Assembly: GCA_002901265.1 (NCBI GenBank)
Contig: PPHI01000048.1
Location: 145,511 to 209,510, forward strand
Reading direction: 5' to 3'
Source: Rhodopirellula baltica
GTDB lineage: Bacteria > Planctomycetota > Planctomycetia > Pirellulales > Pirellulaceae
DNA: 64,000 nucleotides
Each line of letters starts with the position of its first letter. Position 1 is the stretch's first letter. This document shows positions 17,410 to 26,198 of the stretch, piece by piece. The position numbers were made by a program, and so were the translations under genes. The notes under the pieces are model-generated. The model had not been told where the DNA came from, ran no database searches, and saw only the letters and a program-made list of their open reading frames with translations.

Positions 17410-19142
17410 ATCGAATCCTCCGCGATGTCGTCCGCGACGGGACCTTCACCGCGTGAACGGAAAATCGGCTCAACGTTCGTTCCGGCCGTCACACGATGCA
17501 ATCCGCGTGATAACACCGCATCGCCTTCACGGATCATGCCCTGAACCAGAACGTAGACGCCATCGGTTTGCAGCACCTCGACCGCACGGCGTTCACAGAC
17601 CATCCCCGTCGGAGGCGGATCAAATTCGACTTCGCGCGGCACACCGCTCCCATCGGCGGCAGACACATCGACATCGACACGGATCGCTTTTCGGTTCAAA
17701 TCTTCGGCGGGAATGACCAACGTCGTCCATAAGCCGTGCGCTCCTCGGACCAATGCAGATGACGGCAACCACACTCCGTTTTCGAGCCTCTGGGTTGGAT
17801 CTCGAGGCGGGATCAACTCAATCACTTCTCCCGCAACCCAACCGACATCGCCCGATCGCTCGATATTTTGTCCCGACGCGATCGCGTCGATGCGGTCAGG
17901 AATCGCCTGTTTAAGACTTCCCAATTCCGCGAACACAACTCGAGTCCGAGTGTCTCTGCGAACCGTCGGCTCGCGACGGTCAATGCGGCCTGTTCGCAAT
18001 TGTTCTCCCAATCGCAAAATCACATTGTCGCCACGTTGCAGTCCCGCGGCGACACTAGGCGGCAATGCGACCTGTGCCTCCAGCGCGTGGCTGATCAATT
18101 CCAAGACCGCCGCACCGGGTGCGATCACTTCGCCTTCGTCAACCATCCGCCCCGCCACCTGACCGTCAAACGGCGCAACGACCCGAGAGCGATTGCGCTG
18201 AGACTGAATCTCGCCAAGACTCGCCTGAATCACTTCACATCTCGCTCGCTGCGCGGCGATCTGTTCCTCACGTGTGCCCGCAGTCAGTTCTTCGAGTGTT
18301 GCGGTAGCAGACGCCAACTGGCTGCGTTCGGCATCGAGACCGAAACGCGCCGCATCGAGTTCAGATCGACTCGTTGCCGACCCACTCGCGAGTTTCAGTT
18401 GTCGATTCGCCTCGACCTCGGCCAGCATGACACGAGCCTTCGCTTTTTTGACTTCGGCACTCGCCGCTTCGATCGCCTGAACGCGCGGCCCGGCAACCAA
18501 CTCGGCCAGGATTGCTCGCGCGGCAGCGAGTTCGCTTTCGATTCGCGACTGAGTGGCATCGAGATCGTCTTGCGCGATTACGGCCAGCAGGTCGCCACGT
18601 TGGACAAAATCGCCTTCGTGCACGCCAATCTGTGTAACTTTTCCGCCTCGTTCGAACCCCAGCAAACTTCGCTTCACAGGGACAAGCAACCCCGTGTAAC
18701 CGGTCGACAGCACCGGCGGCGGGATCGATCCGGCCAAGACAACTTCCACCGGCAGCGGACGCGCACTGCTAATCGCGTCCGCTTGACCTGAACCAAACGC
18801 CAGCGATTCATCGGCGACGAGTTCTGAAGAGCCATCGTCCAGGGAACCCGTTCCCCAAATCCCGCTTTCCACCAAGGCCGCCTCTAACAAAATGGCGGCG
18901 TCATCGGGACGCCAAATCGCTAACCCTCCGACAACCAACAGCAGCCCGACCACCAATGTGGCGAGCATCGAAAAGCCACCGGATGGCTTTGCCGCTTTCG
19001 CGTGATCGCTTCGTTGACGATGCTGATCAACGATAACGTGTTCGGCGACGGTTTCTGTCACTGGATCGGTAACGCTGATCGATGCTTCGGTACGTTGGTC
19101 GCCAGCCGTTTGCTCAACGTGCTTCGGATTCAAAACACTCAT
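17406..19142 (-). CDS. RND efflux periplasmic adaptor (HlyD/MFP family)
   Basis: A 578-residue membrane fusion protein that bridges the RND pump and an outer-membrane channel. It has a cytoplasmic N-terminal segment, one membrane helix (LATLVVGLLLVVGGLAIW, about residues 60-77), a lipoyl half-motif (VTQIGVHEGDFVQRGDLLAVI), a long helical hairpin rich in Ala and Arg (ESELAAARAILAELV... to AQRARCEVIQASLGEIQ), the second lipoyl half (VVAPFDGQVAGRMVDEGEVIAPG), then a beta-barrel domain. It is longer than typical adaptors (350-420 aa) because of the extra N-terminal segment. It overlaps tetR by 4 nt (ATGA) and the pump gene by 4 nt. Confidence 0.93.
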   Translation of the reverse strand: MSVLNPKHVEQTAGDQRTEASISVTDPVTETVAEHVIVDQHRQRSDHAKAAKPSGGFSMLATLVVGLLLVVGGLAIWRPDDAAILLEAALVESGIWGTGSLDDGSSELVADESLAFGSGQADAISSARPLPVEVVLAGSIPPPVLSTGYTGLLVPVKRSLLGFERGGKVTQIGVHEGDFVQRGDLLAVIAQDDLDATQSRIESELAAARAILAELVAGPRVQAIEAASAEVKKAKARVMLAEVEANRQLKLASGSATSRSELDAARFGLDAERSQLASATATLEELTAGTREEQIAAQRARCEVIQASLGEIQSQRNRSRVVAPFDGQVAGRMVDEGEVIAPGAAVLELISHALEAQVALPPSVAAGLQRGDNVILRLGEQLRTGRIDRREPTVRRDTRTRVVFAELGSLKQAIPDRIDAIASGQNIERSGDVGWVAGEVIELIPPRDPTQRLENGVWLPSSALVRGAHGLWTTLVIPAEDLNRKAIRVDVDVSAADGSGVPREVEFDPPPTGMVCERRAVEVLQTDGVYVLVQGMIREGDAVLSRGLHRVTAGTNVEPIFRSRGEGPVADDIAEDSM

Positions 19143-20077
19143 TGCTTTGCCCCCTGCAGTGACTGTGACGCCATCGCGTCTGGTGGATCGACGGTGACCA
19201 CCGTCCCGCGACTCGACGGACCGTCCGCCACTGCTGATTCGCTTTCGATCTTCAGTTCCTGCCCGACTTCCCGATGTAACAAACTTCGAACCTTTTGGAT
19301 TAGTATTTCGTCGTGCTCGGCGTCATAGAGCGGCTTCCATTGGTACCCGTCCATCAACGCGTGACAGTTTCGGCGAATCGCTGAGAAACCGTCGTGTATC
19401 CCCAGACGATCCAATCCGGGGCTTGATCCCTCGATCAACATTCCTCCGTAGGTTAACGACCACAGTCCAAACATCACGTCTTCAATACAAAGCGAATCGG
19501 GAAGCGTCAGATCGCCCCGACGAACCGCTTCCATGCCGACGTTGACCACCACCCCCATGCAGCGTTGTTCGCACAATGCCATCGCCTCCCGGCGTTGCTC
19601 GGAAACCTTTTCCCAAACAGTCGAATGACGCACCAACACATCGATCTGAAACAGATCCGCGAACCTTACCCGGAAGTCCTGACACGCGACCCCGATTGCC
19701 GCAATTTTGTCTCGCGAAGTCGACATCGACTCGACCGCAGTCAGGAATAGCTCGCGACGTTTGTTGTTTGCGCCGATCGCCAGCGCTAGCAGAATCTCTT
19801 CCTTGCACGAAAAGTGGTTGTAGATCGTTCCCTTGGCATAGGACATCTCTCTCGCGATCGCTTCCATACTGAGCGCCGCTAAGCCACCACGCGCTAAACG
19901 AGGACGAGCAATTCGCAAGATTGCCGCCTCGCGATTGCGGATCTCGGCTTGCTTCGGCGTAAGAGAAGCACGCCCCGCCCGCGTGCGGTTTGAGCTCCGC
20001 GTACTTCCCGGGACTGGAACGTCCCCAGATTTCGTCGCACTCGTGCTTGCAGAACCGTACCTTAGCCCATCGCTCAT
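19139..20077 (-). CDS. TetR/AcrR family transcriptional regulator
   Basis: A 312-residue repressor-type regulator, first gene of the efflux operon. After a 45-residue Ser/Arg-rich N-terminal extension comes the TetR DNA-binding domain: AILRIARPRLARGGLAALSMEAIAREMSYAKGTIYNHFSCKEEILLALA (helix-turn-helix near residues 70-93), followed by a ligand-binding helical domain with no conserved sequence. A purine-rich AGGGGG lies 6 nt upstream of the ATG at 20077. It overlaps the adaptor gene by ATGA, so it is probably autoregulated together with the pump. The N- and C-terminal extensions make it about 100 residues longer than most TetR proteins. Confidence 0.92.
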   Translation of the reverse strand: MSDGLRYGSASTSATKSGDVPVPGSTRSSNRTRAGRASLTPKQAEIRNREAAILRIARPRLARGGLAALSMEAIAREMSYAKGTIYNHFSCKEEILLALAIGANNKRRELFLTAVESMSTSRDKIAAIGVACQDFRVRFADLFQIDVLVRHSTVWEKVSEQRREAMALCEQRCMGVVVNVGMEAVRRGDLTLPDSLCIEDVMFGLWSLTYGGMLIEGSSPGLDRLGIHDGFSAIRRNCHALMDGYQWKPLYDAEHDEILIQKVRSLLHREVGQELKIESESAVADGPSSRGTVVTVDPPDAMASQSLQGAKQ

Positions 20078-20416
20078 CAGCTGCCCCCTAATGTTGCGGC
20101 GGCACCAATTTGACGCTGCGCCGTGTTTGACGTTACGTCAGAAATGGCGCGACGTCAAGTTTCGGCAGCCCGCCACAGCGTCGCAAGGGGCCGCTCCCCC
20201 ACAACAAGAGTGGTGCGATGATTCAACGGTCCTGTAACTCCCTTTGGCGCTGGGGCAACGCAACGGAATGGCAAAAAATCGAAGACTAAGATCTATTTCT
20301 TTCGCACGAGCCGCTTTTCATCAGCCATATAGTTGAGCTGACGCGCTAACCAGATCATTGAATCACCGTTATCGCTAAGATATGTTCTCCCTCGCATTGC
20401 ATGCAGTTTGCCACCA
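20078..20416. other. Divergent intergenic region, tetR and XylR-like gene
   Basis: A 339-bp region between divergently transcribed genes. It holds the tetR operator-like palindrome; a minus-strand open frame (20293-20694) that runs through its right part overlaps the XylR-like gene extensively and has no family features. I see no RNA gene. Confidence 0.5.
20109..20158. promoter_or_regulatory. Candidate TetR operator and overlapping promoter
   Basis: A perfect palindrome TGACGT-t-ACGTCA lies at 20128-20140, flanked by TTTGACG at 20109-20115 and by GACGTCAA at 20151-20158, giving repeated TGACG half-sites. On the minus strand TTGACG (20158-20153) is placed 17 bp from TAACGT (20135-20130), so the palindrome would cover the promoter of tetR. 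The element is 51 bp upstream of the tetR start codon, as expected for autoregulation. Confidence 0.5.
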
Positions 20417-21691
20417 ATGGCGCGCACAAGCGACACAATTCTGATGCCGATCATGAACACACCGACTACCGCAGGCGACGCTTCCGCCCAACCTGCTTTG
20501 CCTGCATCGAACACGTCTCGTCCAAAAGTGTTGCTATTGGTCGAAACCACGATGGCATTTGGCCGCGGTGTACTTGAAGGGATCAGCCGGTATCGAATCG
20601 AAAAACAGCCTTGGTCGGTGCAACTTGATCTTCGTGATCTGATGGCCGGCCCACCCGCTTGGCTGAAATCCTGGGATGGCGATGGCATCATCACGCGTGA
20701 CTTGCAGCCGGAGATGTTGCAGTACGTTCAAGAATCAGGTGTCCCGACGATCAACTTGGGCGACATCCGCAACGAAACGTCGTTGCCATCGGTGATGAAC
20801 GATCACGGTGCTGTCGGACGACTTGCCGCAACACACTTGGCCGACAAGGGATTGGAACATTTCGCATTCGCCGGCTTCGATGACCATCTTTGGTCACAGC
20901 TTCGTTATGAAGGGTACCGCGCGTGTTTATCCGAACGCCGCATCGCGACAGCAGACAACATTCACTTGCACCTTTCCGACTGGTCAACGGCTCGAAAGGA
21001 AGGCTGGCAAGAACAACAGAACCAAATCGTCGAGTGGGTTCGCAACTTGCCGCGACCGATCGGGATCTTCGCCTGCAATGACTTCCGCGGACAACACATC
21101 CTCGAAGCCTGCCAAACCGCGAAGGTCTCGGTGCCTGATGAAATCGCGGTCCTTGGCGTCGACAACGACCATGTCCTTTGTGACTTCTGTGACCCACCGT
21201 TGTCCAGCATCATCCCGGCCGCAGAGCGAATCGGCTATCAAGCCGCTCTATTACTGGACCAGCTGATGCGTGGCGAAAAGCCGGCGGACTTGCACCTGCG
21301 AATCCCACCACTCGGTATCGCCGAACGATTGTCAACGGATGTCTTGGCAATCGACGATGAAGATGTCGCGGCGGCGATTCAAATGATCCGCTTTCGTGCC
21401 TGCGAAGGCCTGACCGTCTCAGAGATCTTGAAAGAAGTCCCGATCGCGCGTAGCAGCCTGGAACGACGCTTCCGCCAGTACCTCGGCCGATCGCCGCAAG
21501 CAGAAATTCGTCGTGTGCAAATCAAACGCGCCTGTCAGTTGCTTCGTGACACAGAGTTGAGCTTGGTCAAGATTTCGCGGCTGACGGGATTCAAGCACGC
21601 CGAATACTTCAGCGTCGTCTTTAAGCGTGAAGTCAAACAAACGCCGGGACGCTATCGCGAAGCAAGTCGCGCAAAAGCTCGCAAGCTGTAG
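20417..21691 (+). CDS. XylR-type transcriptional regulator (LacI-like sensor plus AraC HTH)
   Basis: A 424-residue regulator expected to sense a sugar. Residues ~35-290 form a type I periplasmic-binding-protein-like domain (RPKVLLLVETTMAFGRGVLEGISRY, then GIFACNDFRGQHILEAC and PDEIAVLGVDND as in LacI-family sensors). The C-terminal 100 residues are an AraC-type double helix-turn-helix (SEILKEVPIARSSLERRFRQYLGRSPQAEIRR and LSLVKISRLTGFKHAEYFSVVFKREVKQTPGRYR). This architecture matches XylR of Escherichia coli. No sugar genes are adjacent, so its targets are not shown. TTG at 20408 and ATGs at 20444 and 20453 are alternative starts; none has a clear ribosome-binding site. Confidence 0.9.
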   Translation: MARTSDTILMPIMNTPTTAGDASAQPALPASNTSRPKVLLLVETTMAFGRGVLEGISRYRIEKQPWSVQLDLRDLMAGPPAWLKSWDGDGIITRDLQPEMLQYVQESGVPTINLGDIRNETSLPSVMNDHGAVGRLAATHLADKGLEHFAFAGFDDHLWSQLRYEGYRACLSERRIATADNIHLHLSDWSTARKEGWQEQQNQIVEWVRNLPRPIGIFACNDFRGQHILEACQTAKVSVPDEIAVLGVDNDHVLCDFCDPPLSSIIPAAERIGYQAALLLDQLMRGEKPADLHLRIPPLGIAERLSTDVLAIDDEDVAAAIQMIRFRACEGLTVSEILKEVPIARSSLERRFRQYLGRSPQAEIRRVQIKRACQLLRDTELSLVKISRLTGFKHAEYFSVVFKREVKQTPGRYREASRAKARKL

Positions 21692-21773
21692 CAGTCTGTA
21701 CCGGCCGCCGACCAGATCGACGTTGCCGGGCAAACTCTGTTTTCTGTTCGCCGACGCCGTTTGTGGACGGACG

Positions 21774-22046
21774 TTACCGCGCCATTTCGGACATCAAGCT
21801 GTTCGTCCCGAAGAAGATTTGCCGCATCGGACGCGACCGAATTGGCGAATCAGAATAATGGAACAATCGGACGGTGTTACCATACACGTGCAGAAAGCGT
21901 CCGGGTCGAGTCTCAATCGGCATCGACTTGATGTCTTCGCGATAATCACCTGTGGGCAACACAATGCCGCTCCATCCGGTGGGTGATTTTGCCGTGGCAA
22001 CTGCGGTACTGACAAGAAACAAGATCAACAATGTTGCGTATCGCAC
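21774..22046 (-). CDS. Small secreted protein of unknown function
   Basis: A 90-residue protein with a good signal peptide (MRYATLLILFLVSTAVATA) followed by a short mature part containing IVLPTGDYRED, SMPIETRPGRFLHVYGN and TVRLFHYSD. I do not recognise a named domain, but the mature part has the Pro/Arg/Tyr pattern of small exported planctomycete proteins. The GTG at 22046 is chosen because AGGGAG lies 8 nt upstream of it; a GTG at 22055 would sit right on this site. It is divergent from the DJ-1/PfpI gene. Function unknown. Confidence 0.6.
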   Translation of the reverse strand: MRYATLLILFLVSTAVATAKSPTGWSGIVLPTGDYREDIKSMPIETRPGRFLHVYGNTVRLFHYSDSPIRSRPMRQIFFGTNSLMSEMAR

Positions 22047-22151
22047 TTCATTCACTCCCTAGCTACATTTCAACTGCGACACTCTACGTCCTCGTTAGAG
22101 TCACTCCAGTTTAAAGAGCCGATTTTTCCCAAAGACGAACGGTAAGACTTG

Positions 22152-22724
22152 ATGACGAAAAAGATCCTAATGATCGTTGGTGACTTCGTTGAGGACTACG
22201 AAGCGATGGTCCCCAAACAGATCCTGCAAACGATGGGCCACCAAGTCGACAGTGTCTGCCCGGACAAGAAAGCAGGCGATTGGGTCGCAACAGCAATCCA
22301 CGATTTCGAAGGCCACCAAACCTATAGTGAAAAGCCTGGCCACCGTTTTGCCGTGACCGCCGACTTTGATTCGGTCAATGTTGCCGACTATGACGCACTC
22401 GTTTTGCCCGGCGGCCGTGCACCGGAATACTTGCGGTTGAACGCTCGCGTCATCGAGATCGTCCAGCAGTTCGATCAAGAACAAAAGCCGATCGCCGCAA
22501 TCTGCCACGGCCCTCAAATCCTGGCCGCAGCTGGCGTCCTGGTCGGCAAACAATGCAGTTGCTACCCCGCCGTACAATACGAAGTCGGTGCCGGTGGCGG
22601 GCAATACATTGAACCGGCTGGGTCGATGGATTCCGCACACACGCACGGCCACTTGGTCACCGCCCCCGCATGGCCCGCTCACCCAGCCTGGATGCGAGCC
22701 TTTCTGGATATCCTTGGCAATTAA
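22152..22724 (+). CDS. DJ-1/PfpI family protein
   Basis: A 190-residue cytoplasmic protein of the DJ-1/ThiJ/PfpI superfamily. It starts [19 protein letters not shown], has [16 protein letters not shown] in the middle and the nucleophile elbow [16 protein letters not shown], in which Cys is followed by His as in the PfpI protease/deglycase/glyoxalase group. The C terminus carries [16 protein letters not shown], the usual end of the family. Members act as glyoxalases, deglycases or stress proteins; which applies here cannot be decided. The ATG at 22152 is preferred over the TTG just before it. Confidence 0.9.
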   Translation: MTKKILMIVGDFVEDYEAMVPKQILQTMGHQVDSVCPDKKAGDWVATAIHDFEGHQTYSEKPGHRFAVTADFDSVNVADYDALVLPGGRAPEYLRLNARVIEIVQQFDQEQKPIAAICHGPQILAAAGVLVGKQCSCYPAVQYEVGAGGGQYIEPAGSMDSAHTHGHLVTAPAWPAHPAWMRAFLDILGN

Positions 22725-22961
22725 GTTCAACTGTCAGGTTGCTGCGAGTTTTGACAGGGTGTGACGACGTTAACGCTCGCAGCGACTGGAACCTTTTCTC
22801 TGCCCCCTGCTCGATTGCTGGCCGATCGAGACAAACCTGCCGCCGCGCCGCAGTCACGGCATCAATGGAATTGGTTTTTGTGCATAATAGAGTGTGAGAC
22901 TGCAACAACTTGCATGGAATCGCGGGTTGCCCACCTTCGCTAATCTTCAGGAGCTGACCGA

Positions 22962-23917
22962 ATGTCGTACTTCTCCAACCGACGATACTCTCTGCGGAGA
23001 ATCGCCGTCTGCTTTTCGCTTGGGATTCTAAGCACGATCGTCCCCACCGGAACGCCATCCGCCCACGCACAAGCCCAGCCCCCCACCAAGAAACCCACTC
23101 CGATCCCCCAACCACGCAAGGTGGAGTTGGCGACGAAAGACGGCGTCGAACTGAGCGGCGTTTACTTCGGTTCGAACAAGGGCAAAGACGCGATCCCGGT
23201 CCTGATTGTGCACGAGTGGAAAGGGCAGAAAGCTCCTTACGGCCCGTTGTGTGTCACCCTACAGCGAGCTGGCTGCGCGGTTCTGGCTTTTGACTACCGC
23301 GGACACGGTGGGTCTCGTGAGTACACTGATCAACGCGGCGAAAAACAGGAGTTCAAAATCGAAACCATGCGACGACGCTCGGTTAACGAGATCACGCAAA
23401 TCGATATGGAAACCGCGAAGAAGTTTTTCAAGGAAGAAAACAACGCCGGCAACTTGAATCTCAACGCGCTGGTCGTGATCGGTATTCGTGAAGGATGCGT
23501 GATCGGTACCAACTGGACCCACATCGATTGGATGTACCCTAGCGTCGGTAGTCGCAAGCAGGGTCAGGACGTCAAGGCACTCGTCATGATTTCCCCCAAA
23601 CGCCAAGTCCAAGGCGTTTCCATCGACCAGTCATTGAATGATCCCAATATCGGACGGCTGCCAACCATGTTGATCTATGGTAAAGGCTCCAGCGAACAAT
23701 CCGATACCGATCGAATCCAAAAGCTTCTCGAAGTCAACAAACGCCGATTCAGCGGAAACCGAACCGCCGAAGGCTAGAGGTCAGCGAGATCGGTGAACCA
23801 CTCGGAGGAGCCGCATTGGTCAACGGACAATCGACTGTTATTCCATCCATTGTCAAATTCATCACCGAAAACGTCAAAGTCGGCGAAGATCACACGCAAT
23901 GGATCGAGCGTGATTGA
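22962..23917 (+). pseudogene. Alpha/beta-hydrolase-like exported protein, frameshifted
   Basis: Exported protein with a signal peptide (residues 1-37, ending near AHAQA) and an alpha/beta-hydrolase layout: PVLIVHEWKGQKAPYGPL, AVLAFDYRGHGGS, VVIGIREGCVIG, and LPTMLIYGKGSS. The usual GxSxG nucleophile is replaced by GIREG, so even an intact protein may be catalytically dead. The first frame stops at 23777 after NRTAEG, but a neighbouring frame continues at once with LEVSEIGEPLGGAALVNG and runs to TGA at 23917. Restoring one base between GG and CTA (GGCTAG to GGCCTAG) joins the two parts into a protein of about 318 aa. So one base is missing near 23774, either by mutation or by sequencing error. 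Confidence 0.75.
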
Positions 23918-23963
23918 CCGGCAACGCCAGTCAATAAGCTAGACGGACCACAGTGCGCTCATC

Positions 23964-25619
23964 CTAGGGCTTGGGTACATAACGGTAGTTGCCACCGGCT
24001 TGTGTCGCGATCCGACGCATGCCGTTTTCTCCAGCCCGACTGTGATAGCCGATCGTATGCACCAAACTGATCGGCTGATCGTCGCCGAATAGACTGTCGA
24101 CGCGATTTAGATCCTTGAATTGCTGCTCGATTCGCTTGGGGAACTCACCATCGGACAGCAAGAAGATCACGTCGGGACGCAGCTCAAACGCAAACGGCAA
24201 AATCTCGTACGGCGCTTTCCCACCGTCCATTGATATCGACATTGCCCATTGCCCCAACGCGGCTTTGTTCGCAGGCGTTGCGTAAACGCTGCGTGATTCA
24301 TCAACATTCGGATCGCTGATTCGCATGTACGCGGGTTCTTCGTCGAAAAAGATGACATAGAACTTCTGTTTTGGTGTCAGCAGTTCGATCGAACGCAACA
24401 GCTCCTGCCGTGCTTGCGCGAACCCATCTCCCATGCTCTTGCTGCTGTCGACCAAATAAACAAAGTGATTTCCACCTCCTTGGATACCACAAAACTCCAT
24501 CGCTTCGCTCGAATCCGAACTCATCGCGGTTGCCATTTCCGCAGCCGACATTGCGTTGGACAGGGCTGGTAAAGGGGCAGCGACCTTCGGAAGCAAATCA
24601 CTCACCAACTCGGTCACCGGAAGCTCTCCGAATTCGCTCAGATCGTCAGGCACCTCAGTCGGCACCGGAACCGTTTCGGCAGTCTCAACAGATTCCGTCT
24701 CCAGTTGGATCGTTTCAATCTCAGACACCTCGCTTTGCGCCATCGAGGCCGCGATCGCGACCTGATCACGAGGCTCGGTGGCGGACAACGACATCAGTGC
24801 TAACAAAACTACCAATACGCTATGGACCGCCAGACTCGTCAGCCATGCCGGCATGCGACGACGTATCGACTTTGGCTCAACCTCCGTCTCCTTCAGCGCC
24901 CATTGCGGCGCCGGATCAGACAACGGTTTACCGATAGCGTTCTTGCTGGCGTTTTTCTTGTTCGTCGTTGACGACTCCGATCGCTCAGACTTGGATCGCT
25001 TGCTCTTCTTTTGCGACTTTGACAGACCAGTTGTCACTGTCGATTCTTTGTCGGCCGTATCCGGTGAAGCCGCTGGTTGATCCGCCCGCAAGAGACGCCC
25101 GACGTCATCCCAGCTTTCGAGCGAAGTCGATGACTCAACCCGTGCGGAAATTTCCGCTCGAGCCGCCACCGCGCGGTGCGATTCGCGAGCCCCCAATCGA
25201 TGACTCGCATCGATCCGTTCATTCGGTCGCTGCGTCGCTGCCGTTGAATCGTGACCGTCCTGTTTAACTGGCGAATTTGTTGTCTGAATCTTGCTTTGAA
25301 AAGTTGTCGCCGGACGAACCGACCGCCCCCGCGGTGTTGCGGGCAAGGGCACCGATTGGTCGTGAGCCGATTCGACAATTCTCGATTCGACCATGCCGCG
25401 TGTTTCAGCGACTTCTCGTTCCAGTCGCTGAATCCGTCGTTCCAGCTCGGCCGCACGGGCGTCCAGTCGTGCCGCAGCGGCTTCACTGCGTGTTTGCTCC
25501 AACTCCAACTGCAATTCGCGAAGACGATCGAGAGCGGTTTCGTCACGCCCTGGATCATTCGCAGCGTCGAAGCTTGCCGCCTCGCGTTGCTTTGCGGAAG
25601 AATTGGAAGACAACGCCAT
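23964..25619 (-). CDS. Membrane-anchored coiled-coil VWA-domain protein
   Basis: A 551-residue protein with three parts: an N-terminal coiled coil (about residues 28-80, LRELQLELEQTRSEAAAARL), a Ser/Lys/Arg-rich disordered linker, one membrane helix (WLTSLAVHSVLVVLLALMSL, about residue 265-285), and a C-terminal von Willebrand A domain with the metal site DSSKS (DxSxS) in FVYLVDSSKSMGDGF and LLSDGEFP. The coiled coil is predicted to be cytoplasmic and the VWA domain periplasmic. VWA domains mediate metal-dependent protein contacts; the partner is unknown. It is divergent from the TPR-like membrane protein at 26199. Confidence 0.8.
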   Translation of the reverse strand: MALSSNSSAKQREAASFDAANDPGRDETALDRLRELQLELEQTRSEAAAARLDARAAELERRIQRLEREVAETRGMVESRIVESAHDQSVPLPATPRGRSVRPATTFQSKIQTTNSPVKQDGHDSTAATQRPNERIDASHRLGARESHRAVAARAEISARVESSTSLESWDDVGRLLRADQPAASPDTADKESTVTTGLSKSQKKSKRSKSERSESSTTNKKNASKNAIGKPLSDPAPQWALKETEVEPKSIRRRMPAWLTSLAVHSVLVVLLALMSLSATEPRDQVAIAASMAQSEVSEIETIQLETESVETAETVPVPTEVPDDLSEFGELPVTELVSDLLPKVAAPLPALSNAMSAAEMATAMSSDSSEAMEFCGIQGGGNHFVYLVDSSKSMGDGFAQARQELLRSIELLTPKQKFYVIFFDEEPAYMRISDPNVDESRSVYATPANKAALGQWAMSISMDGGKAPYEILPFAFELRPDVIFLLSDGEFPKRIEQQFKDLNRVDSLFGDDQPISLVHTIGYHSRAGENGMRRIATQAGGNYRYVPKP

Positions 25620-26198
25620 CAGAGCTACACCAGTCCTCGGTTCTCTGGAAGAAGATCTATCCTGCTGAATGGATCATTAACAATCTTGTTATCGGCACTC
25701 ACTCGCTCGTAGGCGGGAATCAACTTTCCGAGGCCCTCCCAATAGGAACACCCGAAAACCCCGCCGATGGACCAATACCGTACCACACGAATACCTGCGT
25801 GACAAAAGGGCATCGGCGATCAAACGTTGCCTTTGAATTCACACCGAACGCGCCAGCCAGCCTGCGTCCGCCTTTCACAGACATCAATTTGATACTGGTT
25901 TGTGTCCGACGCGGTACCAAGGTAGCCACAGAAACGGTCCTGAAACCCGTGTAATGCGGTAGAATTTCACCTCAGGAGCAGTTGGCGTTGATGAAGTTTC
26001 TCCGCGTACGATCCGCCGTGCTTGGGCAAAGCGACCGGTCAGCTAGGCTCTGACTTCTGCTCAAATCGACGTCGCCGGGCCCCTCAATTCGACTCAGACC
26101 GAAATTGAGTTCTATTGACGAGTCAATTTTGGCATTCGTATACTCCTCCGCTTGCATTAAATGCGCCACTATCGCAGCCAAACACGCACGAAAGATTT
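25620..26198. other. Divergent intergenic region of 579 bp without a recognised gene
   Basis: The longest gene-free stretch in the window. Open frames on both strands here are extensions or antisense of neighbours and have no domain or signal peptide. A weak extended -10-like TGCGGTAGAAT at about 25954-25964 could start transcription toward the gene at 26199. No tRNA-like or terminator-like hairpin was found. Confidence 0.5.

Noticed and set aside
20293..20694. Minus-strand open frame of 133 aa
   Set aside because: It overlaps the N-terminal part of the XylR-like gene and has no family feature.
25277..25954. Plus-strand open frame of 225 aa crossing an intergenic region
   Set aside because: Its first half is antisense to the VWA gene and the second half lies in the divergent promoter region; no domain or ribosome-binding site.
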